Positions 35,351 to 44,954 of a stretch of 64,000 nucleotides of DNA are shown here, one piece after another. The stretch spans positions 1,618,001-1,682,000 of the forward strand of contig NZ_RWJI01000001.1 in NCBI RefSeq assembly GCF_003933235.1, written 5' to 3'. The DNA is from Sphingorhabdus wooponensis. GTDB lineage: Bacteria; Pseudomonadota; Alphaproteobacteria; Sphingomonadales; Sphingomonadaceae. The position numbers and the translations under genes are program-made. The notes below the pieces were generated by a model. The model saw only the letters and a program-made list of their open reading frames with translations. It did not search any database and had not been told where the DNA came from. Numbering within the stretch: the stretch's first letter is position 1; the number at the start of each line of letters is the position of its first letter.

Positions 35351-35617
35351 TAGGGTCAGGACCTATTAAATCCACCTTCACGGTTTGAGGCCATTTTGTT
35401 CAGTGCAAGGCGGCAAGCGCAGGGCTTAGTGGTTCTAAGTCCAAGCTTGCCAACGTGGCAATGGACAAAATGGGTCAAATCCGAAGGACGCCAAAATGGC
35501 TTCGATCTCGAAATAAAATGCCCTTGCAGGCAGAATAACTGCCTGCGGCGGACATTTTCCTTCGATATCTTTGCCATTTTGACGCCGCGAAGGTGCATTT
35601 AAGTGGTCCTGACCCTA
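35351..35617. mobile_element. MITE-like non-autonomous element
   Basis: 267 bp bounded by terminal inverted repeats of 33 bp (35351-35383 and 35585-35617) that match at 29 of 33 positions. Both ends read TA-GGGTCAGGACC inwards, consistent with a TA target duplication as in IS630/Tc1-mariner elements. It has no transposase. Three GCCATTTTG motifs lie inside (two direct, one inverted). Short frames of 68 and 80 codons on either strand lie inside but look incidental. It occupies most of the 418-bp gap between aat and purC. Confidence 0.7.
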
Positions 35618-35741
35618 CCTATCTCGAATTGCGCCGACGCATGCAATGGATTATAGCATCTAAATCGCCCCGGTAGAGTTAGTCTCATTAACGGCCAACT
35701 CCACCGGGGCGCATCATTTCAAGCAAAGTCAGGGACCGCAT

Positions 35742-36521
35742 ATGACCCGCCGCCGCAAAATATACGAAGGCAAGGCCAAGATTCTTTATGAAGGTCCTGA
35801 ACCCGGCACGTTAATCCAATATTTTAAGGATGATGCAACCGCCTTTAATGCCCAGAAAAAGGGCACGATTTCTGGCAAAGGCGTCATCAACAACCGCGTG
35901 TCGGAGCATGTCTTTACGCGGCTGAGCCATATTGGCATCCCAACGCACTTCATTCGCCGCCTCAATATGCGCGAACAGCTGATCCGTCAGGTTGAGATTG
36001 TTCCAATTGAAGTCATCGTGCGGAACGTGGCCGCGGGCACCTTGTCCAAACGCCTCGGTATCGAAGAGGGCACACCACTTCCGCATACCTTGCTGGAATA
36101 TTGCTACAAGGACGATAGCCTTGGCGATCCCTTGGTCGCAGAAGAGCATATCGCCTGCTTTGGTTGGGCAACGCAGGAAGAAATGCAGGATATTTCGTCC
36201 ATGGCGATCCGTATCAATGACTTCATGTGCGGCATGTTTGCGGCCATCGGCATCCGGCTGGTGGACTTCAAACTTGAATTTGGGCGCTTGTTCGATGGCG
36301 ATTTTTCACGGATCATACTCGCCGACGAAATCAGCCCCGATGGTTGCCGGTTGTGGGACATTGAAACCGGCGAGAAGCTGGACAAGGACCGCTTCCGTCG
36401 TGACCTTGGTGGCGAAGCAGAAGCTTATCAAGAAGTCGCCCGCCGCCTCGGCCTAATGCCCGACGAAAGCGAAGGCGCGGTTCTTGATATGGTCAGCCAC
36501 AGATTACGCAAAGGCAAGTAA
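35742..36521 (+). CDS. purC: Phosphoribosylaminoimidazole-succinocarboxamide synthase
   Basis: Makes SAICAR from CAIR, Asp and ATP in purine synthesis. The 259-residue protein opens with [16 protein letters not shown] and contains [41 protein letters not shown], and [33 protein letters not shown], all standard. Normal length. It is not clustered with purS/purQ in this window. Next gene is a peptidase on the same strand, 62 bp downstream. Confidence 0.97.
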   Translation: MTRRRKIYEGKAKILYEGPEPGTLIQYFKDDATAFNAQKKGTISGKGVINNRVSEHVFTRLSHIGIPTHFIRRLNMREQLIRQVEIVPIEVIVRNVAAGTLSKRLGIEEGTPLPHTLLEYCYKDDSLGDPLVAEEHIACFGWATQEEMQDISSMAIRINDFMCGMFAAIGIRLVDFKLEFGRLFDGDFSRIILADEISPDGCRLWDIETGEKLDKDRFRRDLGGEAEAYQEVARRLGLMPDESEGAVLDMVSHRLRKGK

Positions 36522-36583
36522 ATCAATAATTTACATAAGAAGATATTGCAGTTTCCAAACTTCTACGGAAGAAAAATAAGCGT

Positions 36584-39448
36584 ATGAAAATTACGCTTCG
36601 CTTCATTTTTGGTCTCGCGATTGCCTTTGGCGGATCCGCCAACGCTTTTGCAGCGCCTGCGGGTGCAGAGCGGACGCAAGCCTGGAATGCCGAGACGTCT
36701 GATCTCGAAGCTGATGCCAGTATCATCTACGGGCGCCTGCCCAATGGTTTGCGTTACGCCATTCGCCCGAATCAACGTCCACAAAATCAGGTGCTGGTCC
36801 GCATGACCATCGACTTCGGCTCTGCGGCCGAGGCGGAGGATGAACAGGGTCTAGCGCATTTCATTGAGCATATGGCCTTTAACGGCAGCACGCATGTGCC
36901 TGAGGGCGAAATGGTCAAAATGCTTGAACGGCTTGGCCTGTCTTTTGGTGCGGATACCAATGCATCAACGGGCTATACGCAAACGCAGTATAAGCTCGAC
37001 CTGCCAAAGGCTGACCCGCTTTTGATCGAACGTGCGCTTTTTTTGATGCGCGAGACAGCGCGGGAAATATCGTTTAACCCGGCGTCAGTGGACCGCGAGC
37101 GCGGGGTTATTCTAGCGGAAAAAAGCGCACGCGAGAATTTTGGATTTCAAAGCGCGCGCGCGGCAAACAACCTGTTTTACCCGAATAGCTTCTACGCAAC
37201 GCGCTACCCCATTGGCACAGTCGAGGTCATACAAACCGCGCCGGCCGAACGAATGCGCGCACTGTATCGCACATATTATCGCCCGGACCGCATGAAAATC
37301 ATTGTCGTCGGCCCCGTAGACCCGATTGCGATTGAACGCGAATTGGTAGCAAAATTTGCTGACTGGCGCGTGGACGCGCCGCCATTAGGTGCAATCGACC
37401 AATGCAACCTGGATACCAAGCGCGGTATATCGGCACAAAGCTTCGTGCACCCAGAGATTGGCGAAAGCATTAGTGTTCAGCAATTCTTACAGGATAAAAA
37501 GCGGCCTGACACCTTAGGACGCGCGATGATAGAGCTCAAAATGAGCATCGCAAACGCAATCATATCACGCCGCATGGCGCGCCGATCCCGCGAAGAAGAC
37601 ATACCGTTTTTAGGTGGCGGGGTGACTTTCGACCTCGGTCTGTGCGACCAATATGCAACCATTGGTTATGGCGTTGCGGGCAAGGACGGCAGTTGGCGGT
37701 CATTGCTCGCATTTACCGAGCAAACTGTTCGCCAAGCGGTCCAATATGGGTTTGAAGAGTCTGAGATTGCCGAACAGATAAAGCGCCTGGACGCACAATA
37801 TGAAAATGCCGCCAAGAATGCGGGTACAGAATCAAGCGCAGCAATTGCGAACGCGTTGGTCGCGCTTGACGAAGACGTGTACAACTCGGACCAATATCGC
37901 CAGTTGTTGTGGCGGCAGATACGCCCGTTTATCACAAAGGCATCGATCCATGCCGAATTTTCGTCATGGTTTGGTCAAATGGACAGACCGCAGATTTTCC
38001 TGACAACGAAGGAAAATGCCGGCGCACCTGCGGATGACATATTGGCCGCTTATGTTGCCAGCCGCAATGCGCCGGTCACTGCGCCGATGGCGCGTACAGC
38101 CACAAGTTTCGCCTATACCGACTTTGGTCCCGCTGGCTCAATCATGTCTGACAAGACCATTCCAGACCTTGGCATTCGCGCTATCCGCTTTGACAATGGT
38201 GTGTTGCTCAATCTCAAAAAAACCGATTTTGAAGATAATCGGATCCGCTATTCCTTACGCATTGATGGCGGCCAGCTACATTTTGGTAAGGAAAATGCGG
38301 TGTTGGCCTCCCTGATGTCGGCAACTTATGTTTCGGGCGGATTAGAGGCGCATGACATCGAAGATTTGCGCTCCATATTGGCCGGAACAACCGTGTCTCC
38401 CGCATTTGGTGTTGGTGATAGATTTTTTGGCGCAGCCGGAGCCGTCGCGCCCGCCGATTTGGAACGTCAGTTGCAAATCATGGCAGCCTTCACAACCCAT
38501 CCGGGCTATTCGGAAAATGCGCTTCGCCTATTTCGCCGCCCGCTACCCGAACTATATGCACGGTTACAGGCGACCCCGGCGTCGGCGCTTGCAGTCGCGA
38601 TGTCGAAAATCATGACTGATGACGACCCACGCTTTGCACTCGCGCCCCTTGAAACCATCCAGAGTGCTGATTTTGCGATGCTGAAAGCAAGCTTGGGTGA
38701 CGCTTTACGGCAAAATCGTTTGGAAATCGCGTTGGTCGGCGACTTGGATGAAGATGCGGCCATCGCGGCCGTTGCGCGCAGTTTTGGCGCCCTCCCCAAA
38801 CGCGCAAGTGATGGGCAGGACTATGATGCGCAATTGCAACCTGGCTGGAGCGCAAAGCGCGGAAATTTTGATATTCCCCATAATGGCGAGGCGAACCAGT
38901 TGGCGTGGCGCCGCATATGGACGACCACAGGTGATGTTGACCAAAAAACCACCCAATCCATGGATCTTCTTGCACGCGTTGCAACGCTGCGCTTGACGGA
39001 CGAATTGCGCGAAAAACTGGGGGCAACTTATGGCGTCTCTGCAAATTCTGATATGTCCAACCTATATCTTCAACGGGGTACATTTTCGGTATCTACCGCT
39101 GGCGACCCCAAAGATATTGCTGTGATAGAAACGACGGTCGACCAGGTCATATCAGCGCTGGTAAAGTCACCCGTTGATGCCGATGTGTTCGAGCGTGCGC
39201 GCAAGCCCGTTCTTGAAAGCTATGCCGATTGGAAAAAGCAAAACAACACTTGGTTAGGTGTCGTGGCAGAGTCGCAGACAAACCCAGATCGGCTCAACCG
39301 CTTCCGAAACAGTGAATCCAATTTTACATCGATCACAGCGGACGATCTATGGCAATTGGCCAAGCAATATTTGGGCAAGCCCGCAGAGTTCACATTCCGC
39401 GCACTACCAGATGAAATGATCAGCGCTGGCGCAAAATCCGCTGAATAA
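36584..39448 (+). CDS. M16-family zinc metallopeptidase, exported
   Basis: 954-residue pitrilysin-type protease with a signal peptide (about 1-24, ending AFA). The inverted zinc motif HFIEH is at 92-96 (with E95 as catalytic base), and the third ligand lies in the ERGVILAEKSARENF region. A second, degenerate M16 domain pair follows, as expected for the large type that cleaves peptides in a clamshell. A periplasmic location is likely. The C-terminal RLTDELREKLGATYGVSANSD matches the Arg/Tyr substrate-binding motif. Confidence 0.93.
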   Translation: MKITLRFIFGLAIAFGGSANAFAAPAGAERTQAWNAETSDLEADASIIYGRLPNGLRYAIRPNQRPQNQVLVRMTIDFGSAAEAEDEQGLAHFIEHMAFNGSTHVPEGEMVKMLERLGLSFGADTNASTGYTQTQYKLDLPKADPLLIERALFLMRETAREISFNPASVDRERGVILAEKSARENFGFQSARAANNLFYPNSFYATRYPIGTVEVIQTAPAERMRALYRTYYRPDRMKIIVVGPVDPIAIERELVAKFADWRVDAPPLGAIDQCNLDTKRGISAQSFVHPEIGESISVQQFLQDKKRPDTLGRAMIELKMSIANAIISRRMARRSREEDIPFLGGGVTFDLGLCDQYATIGYGVAGKDGSWRSLLAFTEQTVRQAVQYGFEESEIAEQIKRLDAQYENAAKNAGTESSAAIANALVALDEDVYNSDQYRQLLWRQIRPFITKASIHAEFSSWFGQMDRPQIFLTTKENAGAPADDILAAYVASRNAPVTAPMARTATSFAYTDFGPAGSIMSDKTIPDLGIRAIRFDNGVLLNLKKTDFEDNRIRYSLRIDGGQLHFGKENAVLASLMSATYVSGGLEAHDIEDLRSILAGTTVSPAFGVGDRFFGAAGAVAPADLERQLQIMAAFTTHPGYSENALRLFRRPLPELYARLQATPASALAVAMSKIMTDDDPRFALAPLETIQSADFAMLKASLGDALRQNRLEIALVGDLDEDAAIAAVARSFGALPKRASDGQDYDAQLQPGWSAKRGNFDIPHNGEANQLAWRRIWTTTGDVDQKTTQSMDLLARVATLRLTDELREKLGATYGVSANSDMSNLYLQRGTFSVSTAGDPKDIAVIETTVDQVISALVKSPVDADVFERARKPVLESYADWKKQNNTWLGVVAESQTNPDRLNRFRNSESNFTSITADDLWQLAKQYLGKPAEFTFRALPDEMISAGAKSAE

Positions 39449-39481
39449 AGCTTGTCTTATTTTTAGGCGAACTTTGGTCGC

Positions 39482-41824
39482 TCACCTATTTAAAAACAGC
39501 TCAGCCATGGCATCAATAATCGCGGCCGCATCCAGGCGATATGTGCCGTAGAGATCGGGCAAATCCCCTGTCTGACCGAAACGATCCATGCCGAGCGGAC
39601 TAACACGCATACCGTGCACGCCGCCCAACCAAGACAAAGCGCCGGGCGAACCGTCAATCACCGTCACAATGCCTGCATTAGGCGCCAATATGGATAACAA
39701 ATCCTCTGCATGGCTTGCTTGCGCGTCCCGATCTGTCCAGCGCGCAGCCTTGCTTGCAGACCATTCACGATGCAGCACATCGGGCGAGGTGACATTCAAA
39801 ACGCCTAAACCGGGAATATCGTCCAGCATTTGTTCGTACGCTGCCAACACCTCAGGCGCGATGGCCCCTGTAAATATAATGGCTGCCTCCGCCCCTGCTG
39901 CAGGTCGCCGCAACCAGTATCCACCCTTCAGGGCATCTGCCTCCCAATCCGTATTGGCCCGCTCAACTTGCGCAATCTGACGCGTACTCAGCCGCAGATA
40001 GACAGAGCTTCCCTCAGGTTGTTGCAGATATTCAAACGCCCACCGCATGAATAAGGCGACTTCATCGGCATAAGCAGGTTCAAAATAGGCAAGACCTGGT
40101 TGCCCCATACCAATCAACGGGGTGTTGATGGACTGATGCGCGCCGCCCTCTGGTCCTAAGGTCAAACCGGACGGGGTTCCGACCAACAGAAAACGCGCAT
40201 CTGAATAGCAACCATAATTCAGCGCATCGAGGCCACGGGCAATAAACGGATCGTAAACCGTTCCAACCGGAATAAGGCGCGTACCGAAATGCGGTGCAGC
40301 CAGTCCAAGCGACGTCAGCAGCAAGAAGAAATTGTTCTCGGCAATCCCCAGTTCAATATGCTGCCCCGCCGCATGTGCCGCCCATTTCTGGGCGGATGGG
40401 ATCTTCGCCTCGCGAAATATATCAGCCACGTCAGACCGGCGAAACAAACCACGCTGGTTCACAAAACCACCGAGATTGGTTGTCTGCGTCACATCAGGCG
40501 CAGTGGTGACAATCCGATCCGCTAGCTCTTCGGAAGACTTTGCAAGGTCAAGAAGGACATTACCGAACGCTGCCTGCGTTGATTGTACATCGCCCGATGG
40601 AACTGCAAAGCTAGCGGGTACATGTATCTGCGGTGATACGGGTTCTAACGGTTTGGCGGCAAGAACGCTGTCCCCGATGAACTTTTTGAGCCGAGCCGCC
40701 ATATTGCCGCCGAGGCCTGCAAATGGTTCCCACTCCTCGCCCGCTTCAATACCCATGGACATACGAAGCTGATCAATCTGACCGGGGTTCATCATCCCCG
40801 AATGATTGTCCTTATGCCCCGCCAGTGGAAGGCCATAACCCTTGACCGTATAGGCAATGAACAAAGTGGGCCGTTCATCATCAGCGCTGTCAAAGGCATC
40901 CATTAAGGATTCGATGCAATGCCCACCCAAATTAGTCATCAATGCGGCCAGACCGTCGTCGTCGAAACTATCGAGCAGTTTCTTCACATGCGGTTTGCCA
41001 CCAATACCTGCCATCAAACGGGCACGCCAAGCCGCGCCGCCCTGATAAGTGAGGACCGCAAATTCCGCATTGGGGCAATTTTCGATCCAGTCCTCCAGCG
41101 ACCTCCCTCCGGGTCGTGCAAAAGCTGCTTGCTGCAACTTGCCATGCTTTAGAGTGATGACCCGCCATCCCGTGGTCTCGAAAATATCGTCAAAGCGCCG
41201 AAACATCCGGTCCGCCGTAGTGCTATCGAGCGATTGCCGGTTATAATCGACCACCCACCAGCAGTTCCGGATATCATGCTTATATCCTTCAATGAGGCAT
41301 TCGTAGATATTGCCTTCATCCAGCTCCGCATCGCCCATCAACGAAATCATCCGGCCTGCCTTGCCCTCGTCTATCGATCCGTGCGCGATCAAATAGTCCT
41401 GAACCAGACTGGAAAAGGCGGTAATCGCCACACCCAAACCGACCGAGCCGGTGGAGAAATCGACTGGGATTTTATCCTTTGTCCGCGATGGGTAGCTTTG
41501 CGCGCCGCCAAGGGCACGAAACTGCTGCAATTGCTCCAGCGATTGATTGCCTAAAAGATAATGGATGGCCTGCAGCACTGGCCCTGCATGTGGTTTAACG
41601 GAAACCTTATCATTCGGGCGCAGCGCATGAAAATACAGTGCCGCCATAATCGCCGTCATCGACGCGCAGCTGGCTTGATGACCCCCGACCTTTAACCCAT
41701 CGCGTTTTGGCCGGATATGATTGGCGTTATGCACGGTCCACGAGGCCAGCCAACGCAACCGCGCGTCGAGCGTTTCGATTGTTGCTATTTTTTCTTCACG
41801 CTTGTCAGCGACAATATTGGCCAT
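39482..41824 (-). CDS. AceE-like homodimeric 2-oxoacid dehydrogenase E1 / transketolase-family enzyme
   Basis: 780-residue thiamine-diphosphate enzyme. The ThDP motif reads GDAELDEGN (164-172) with the Asn at 195 (NRQSLD), and STGSVGLGVAITAF, HKDNHSGMMNPGQ, and a transketolase-type pyrimidine domain with ELGIAENNFFLLL are visible. The form resembles homodimeric E1 enzymes such as AceE or MdeB (2-oxobutyrate) rather than metabolic transketolase. No E2/E3 gene is near. It diverges from an Lrp-type regulator; in Pseudomonas mdeB is likewise beside the Lrp-type mdeR, so a 2-oxoacid derived from amino acids is plausible but unproven. Confidence 0.83.
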   Translation of the reverse strand: MANIVADKREEKIATIETLDARLRWLASWTVHNANHIRPKRDGLKVGGHQASCASMTAIMAALYFHALRPNDKVSVKPHAGPVLQAIHYLLGNQSLEQLQQFRALGGAQSYPSRTKDKIPVDFSTGSVGLGVAITAFSSLVQDYLIAHGSIDEGKAGRMISLMGDAELDEGNIYECLIEGYKHDIRNCWWVVDYNRQSLDSTTADRMFRRFDDIFETTGWRVITLKHGKLQQAAFARPGGRSLEDWIENCPNAEFAVLTYQGGAAWRARLMAGIGGKPHVKKLLDSFDDDGLAALMTNLGGHCIESLMDAFDSADDERPTLFIAYTVKGYGLPLAGHKDNHSGMMNPGQIDQLRMSMGIEAGEEWEPFAGLGGNMAARLKKFIGDSVLAAKPLEPVSPQIHVPASFAVPSGDVQSTQAAFGNVLLDLAKSSEELADRIVTTAPDVTQTTNLGGFVNQRGLFRRSDVADIFREAKIPSAQKWAAHAAGQHIELGIAENNFFLLLTSLGLAAPHFGTRLIPVGTVYDPFIARGLDALNYGCYSDARFLLVGTPSGLTLGPEGGAHQSINTPLIGMGQPGLAYFEPAYADEVALFMRWAFEYLQQPEGSSVYLRLSTRQIAQVERANTDWEADALKGGYWLRRPAAGAEAAIIFTGAIAPEVLAAYEQMLDDIPGLGVLNVTSPDVLHREWSASKAARWTDRDAQASHAEDLLSILAPNAGIVTVIDGSPGALSWLGGVHGMRVSPLGMDRFGQTGDLPDLYGTYRLDAAAIIDAMAELFLNR

Positions 41825-41952
41825 GGCTGTTTTCCGCTTAAATCAAAGCAAGACTTTAGCCAGCACATCCCAGCATGTCCTTGCGTATCCTAACGGTAAA
41901 TGTCATATTATTTGGAATATTCTGCTTAAATTATCAAAATTAGGTTTAAGAT

Positions 41953-42435
41953 ATGCCAAAAAATACCTTAGATGCCATTGACCGCAAGATTATCGACTGC
42001 CTTCAATCAGATGGCCGAATGTCCAATCAAGAACTGTCCGAACGGGTCGGCTTATCGCCCAGCCCCTGTTTGCGTCGGGTACGCCAGTTGGAAGCCGATG
42101 GTACTATCACGCATTATGTTGCTTTGGTTGATCCGGATAAGGTCGGTCTCGCCGTCACAGCATTTGTCCGCGTGCGTCTCGATCAACAAGATGACCGCCA
42201 TTTGGAAGATTTTGAGACGGCCGTTGCCAGCTTTCCTGAGGTCATGGAATGTTATCTGATGACAGGTGAGGCAGATTATCAATTGCGCATATTGGTCGCA
42301 TCCTTGACGCAATTTGAGGATTTTCTGCGCCATCGGCTGACCCGCGTGAAGGGTGTTGCCAATGTGACCACCAGCTTCGCGCTACGGCCTGTTATTTACA
42401 AGACGTCCGTTCCCACGTTGGAGCCGCACATATGA
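41953..42435 (+). CDS. Lrp/AsnC-family regulator
   Basis: 160-residue feast/famine regulator. The N-terminal winged helix is standard (LDAIDRKIIDCLQSDGRMSNQELSERVGLSPSPCLRRVRQLE), and the C-terminal RAM domain (ECYLMTGEADYQLRILV) binds amino-acid effectors. It diverges from the AceE-like gene (128-bp AT-rich intergenic region, no motif named) and precedes the aminotransferase. It probably controls one or both; effector unknown. Confidence 0.92.
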   Translation: MPKNTLDAIDRKIIDCLQSDGRMSNQELSERVGLSPSPCLRRVRQLEADGTITHYVALVDPDKVGLAVTAFVRVRLDQQDDRHLEDFETAVASFPEVMECYLMTGEADYQLRILVASLTQFEDFLRHRLTRVKGVANVTTSFALRPVIYKTSVPTLEPHI

Positions 42436-42555
42436 CCCCGAGGCGGCGGACATGTGAGACCCAACTAAAATTTTCCGGACACAACAATCTTTTCAATCGA
42501 GAATGACCGCAATACGGTCGCATAAGGGCTAAAGACCTGTTGGTGGAGTGACGTG

Positions 42556-43872
42556 ATGAAACTGGAAAATGACCCCCTTGCTGCATTTTGGATGCCGTTT
42601 ACGGCTAACCGCGCGTTTAAGACGACGCCGCGGCAGCTGAAATCTGCGAAGGACATGCATTATACCAGCGATGATGGACGGCAGATTCTTGATGGTACCG
42701 CAGGGCTTTGGGCGGTCAATGCAGGCCACTGCCGCCCCACTATTGTCGAAGCGATTCAGAAATGCGCCGCAGAACTTGATTATGCGCCGCCCTTCCAACT
42801 GGGCCATCCTCTGGCATTTGAACTGGCTTCGCGCCTCGCGACCCTCATGCCCGAAGGACTGGACCGCATATTTTTTACCAATTCGGGTTCAGAATCGGTC
42901 GATACGGCTCTTAAAATTGCGCTCGCGTACCAACGCGCGATAGGCCAAGGCACGCGTACCCGCCTCATCGGACGGGAACGCGGTTATAATGGCGTCGGAT
43001 TTGGCGGCATTTCCGTTGGCGGTATCGTCAACAACCGGCGCCAATTTGGCACCCTGCTGACGGGTGTTGACCATCTGCCGCACACCCATAATCTGGAACA
43101 TAACGCCTTTACGATGGGCCGTCCCGAATGGGGCGCGCATTTGGCCGATAATCTGGAGGCCATAATCGCGCTGCATGGCGCGGAGACCATTGCGGCGGTT
43201 ATTGTTGAACCCATGGCTGGCTCAACTGGCGTGCTGGTGCCGCCCATCGGCTATCTCGAAAAATTGCGCGAGATTACACGCAAACATGGCATCGTGCTTA
43301 TCTTTGACGAAGTTATCACGGCTTTTGGCCGTGTCGGCGGCACGACAGCATCCGAAACCTTGGGCGTCACCCCTGACATCATTACAATGGCAAAGGGCCT
43401 TACAAACGCAGCCGTACCGATGGGCGCTGTCGCCGTCAGCCGCCATATCCACGACGGCGTTGTCGAAGGCGGGCCTGACGGCATCGAATTGTTCCACGGC
43501 TACACTTATTCCGGTCACCCCTTGGCCGCAGCTGCAGCTTTGGCAACGTTGGACCTTTACAAGTCAGAAGCTATTTTCGAACATGCAAGTTCGCTCCACG
43601 GCTATTGGCAAGATGCGGTGCACAGCCTGAAGGGCAAAAAACATATCATCGACATCCGCAACATGGGCATCGTTGCGTCTATCGAACTTGCGCCACATGC
43701 CGCCGGCGTTGGCAAGCGCGGGATGCAATTATTCCACAAATGCTTCGACAATGGCGTGCTCGTGCGCGCAACCGGCGACATTATTGCGCTGTCGCCGCCG
43801 CTCATCCTGCAAAAATCCCATATCGATGAAATTGTCGGACGGATCGGTGAATTGATCGAAACGGTCGACTAG
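42556..43872 (+). CDS. Omega-amino acid--pyruvate aminotransferase (class III)
   Basis: 438-residue PLP-dependent class III transaminase. Seen are FFTNSGSESVDTALKIAL (cofactor phosphate), YNGVGFGGISVGG, LIFDEVITAFGRVG (Asp for pyridine N), and the Schiff-base Lys in ITMAKGLTNAAVPMGAV. N-terminal FWMPFTANRAFK is the form of beta-alanine/omega-amino acid:pyruvate transaminases. ATG at 42556 has GGTGGAG upstream (GTG 42553 is an alternative). It follows the Lrp-type gene by 120 bp and converges with the quinone-reductase-like gene. Confidence 0.9.
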   Translation: MKLENDPLAAFWMPFTANRAFKTTPRQLKSAKDMHYTSDDGRQILDGTAGLWAVNAGHCRPTIVEAIQKCAAELDYAPPFQLGHPLAFELASRLATLMPEGLDRIFFTNSGSESVDTALKIALAYQRAIGQGTRTRLIGRERGYNGVGFGGISVGGIVNNRRQFGTLLTGVDHLPHTHNLEHNAFTMGRPEWGAHLADNLEAIIALHGAETIAAVIVEPMAGSTGVLVPPIGYLEKLREITRKHGIVLIFDEVITAFGRVGGTTASETLGVTPDIITMAKGLTNAAVPMGAVAVSRHIHDGVVEGGPDGIELFHGYTYSGHPLAAAAALATLDLYKSEAIFEHASSLHGYWQDAVHSLKGKKHIIDIRNMGIVASIELAPHAAGVGKRGMQLFHKCFDNGVLVRATGDIIALSPPLILQKSHIDEIVGRIGELIETVD

Positions 43873-43883
43873 GCTGTGCGCGC

Positions 43884-44954
43884 CTAAAGCGACAGGACAA
43901 TTTTCCCGACATGCTGCTTCGTCAAAAATGCTTCCTGCGCTTTGACGATGTCAGATAGGTCATATGTCGCTGCCACCACTGGCTGGATTTCACCGCGTTC
44001 GATATAGGACACAAGGTTTGGAAACACTTCGGTTTCTAAAACCGTGCAACCAATGAGGCGCAAATCCTTAAGATACAAAGTCCGCAGATCAAGGTCGACA
44101 ATGGGCCCTGATATAGCACCTGAAACACCATAGCGACCGCCGCGTTTCAGGACGTTTAGGATGGCGCCGAACTGCGGACCGCCAACAATATCTACCGCAG
44201 CGTCGAAATATTCCTGTCCGAATAAGGCAGTAATATCCGCATCGCGCGGAACCACCCGAGACGCGCCCAATGCCTGAACCATTTCTGCCTTTGCATCGGC
44301 GGCCATGGCGATCACTTCCGCACCACGCCTTTTGGCAAGTTGCACCGCGGCGGAACCAACACCGCCCGACGCTCCAGTAATCAGCACGCGCTCGCCCGCC
44401 TGCAAATCAATCCGCGTTAGAATGTTTTCAGCTGTCCCATACGCGCAGGGGAAACTCGCCAGTTCAACGTCAGATAACGCAGAACGCACGCGATGCGCAT
44501 GCATGGACGGAACACACGCATAATCCGCAAAGCCGCCATCGACTTCAGAGCCAAAATAGAGAATGTCGAAGCGGCCTGCGCCACGAAAGACAGGTTCAAC
44601 CAACACGCGCTCACCCATGCGCGCTGGGTCAACATTATCGCCCACTGCAACAATCCGGCCGCAGGCATCCGCACCTTGAATACGTGGAAATTGAAAGGCC
44701 GCACCTGACCAACCATCATCGCCGGCGCCGTCTATGCCAGATGCCGCATTAGCGTCTGTGGCTTCTGCCACCGCCTTGGAATACCAACCGATGCGGGTGT
44801 TGATATCGGTATTATTAATACCGGCAGCGGCAACGCGGATCAAAACATCATGCGGCCCCGGTATAGGCACCGGAACGTCGTCCCGAATATCCAACCTGTC
44901 ATAGCCGCCATGGCCGGTCAGCAAAACCGCGCGCATGTTGGCGGCTATTGTCAC
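43884..44954 (-). CDS. Zinc-less alcohol dehydrogenase/quinone oxidoreductase family
   Basis: About 356 residues. MDR-type enzyme with GroES-like N-domain (MRAVLLTGHGGYDRLDI) and a nucleotide-binding GASGGVGSAAVQLAKRRGAEVIA. Zinc-binding Cys clusters are not evident, which fits quinone reductase-like members. Start: a GTG at 44954 overlaps the stop of the Rieske gene by GTGA and has GGAA upstream; an ATG at 44936 is also possible. It is the last gene of a four-gene operon with two FAD/GcvT dehydrogenases and a Rieske oxygenase. Its job there is unclear. Confidence 0.82.
   Translation of the reverse strand: MTIAANMRAVLLTGHGGYDRLDIRDDVPVPIPGPHDVLIRVAAAGINNTDINTRIGWYSKAVAEATDANAASGIDGAGDDGWSGAAFQFPRIQGADACGRIVAVGDNVDPARMGERVLVEPVFRGAGRFDILYFGSEVDGGFADYACVPSMHAHRVRSALSDVELASFPCAYGTAENILTRIDLQAGERVLITGASGGVGSAAVQLAKRRGAEVIAMAADAKAEMVQALGASRVVPRDADITALFGQEYFDAAVDIVGGPQFGAILNVLKRGGRYGVSGAISGPIVDLDLRTLYLKDLRLIGCTVLETEVFPNLVSYIERGEIQPVVAATYDLSDIVKAQEAFLTKQHVGKIVLSL

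Noticed and set aside
35356-35602. Frames of 80 and 68 codons on opposite strands inside the MITE-like element
   Set aside because: They lie across the terminal repeats, have no family features or good start signals, and are explained by the repeat.
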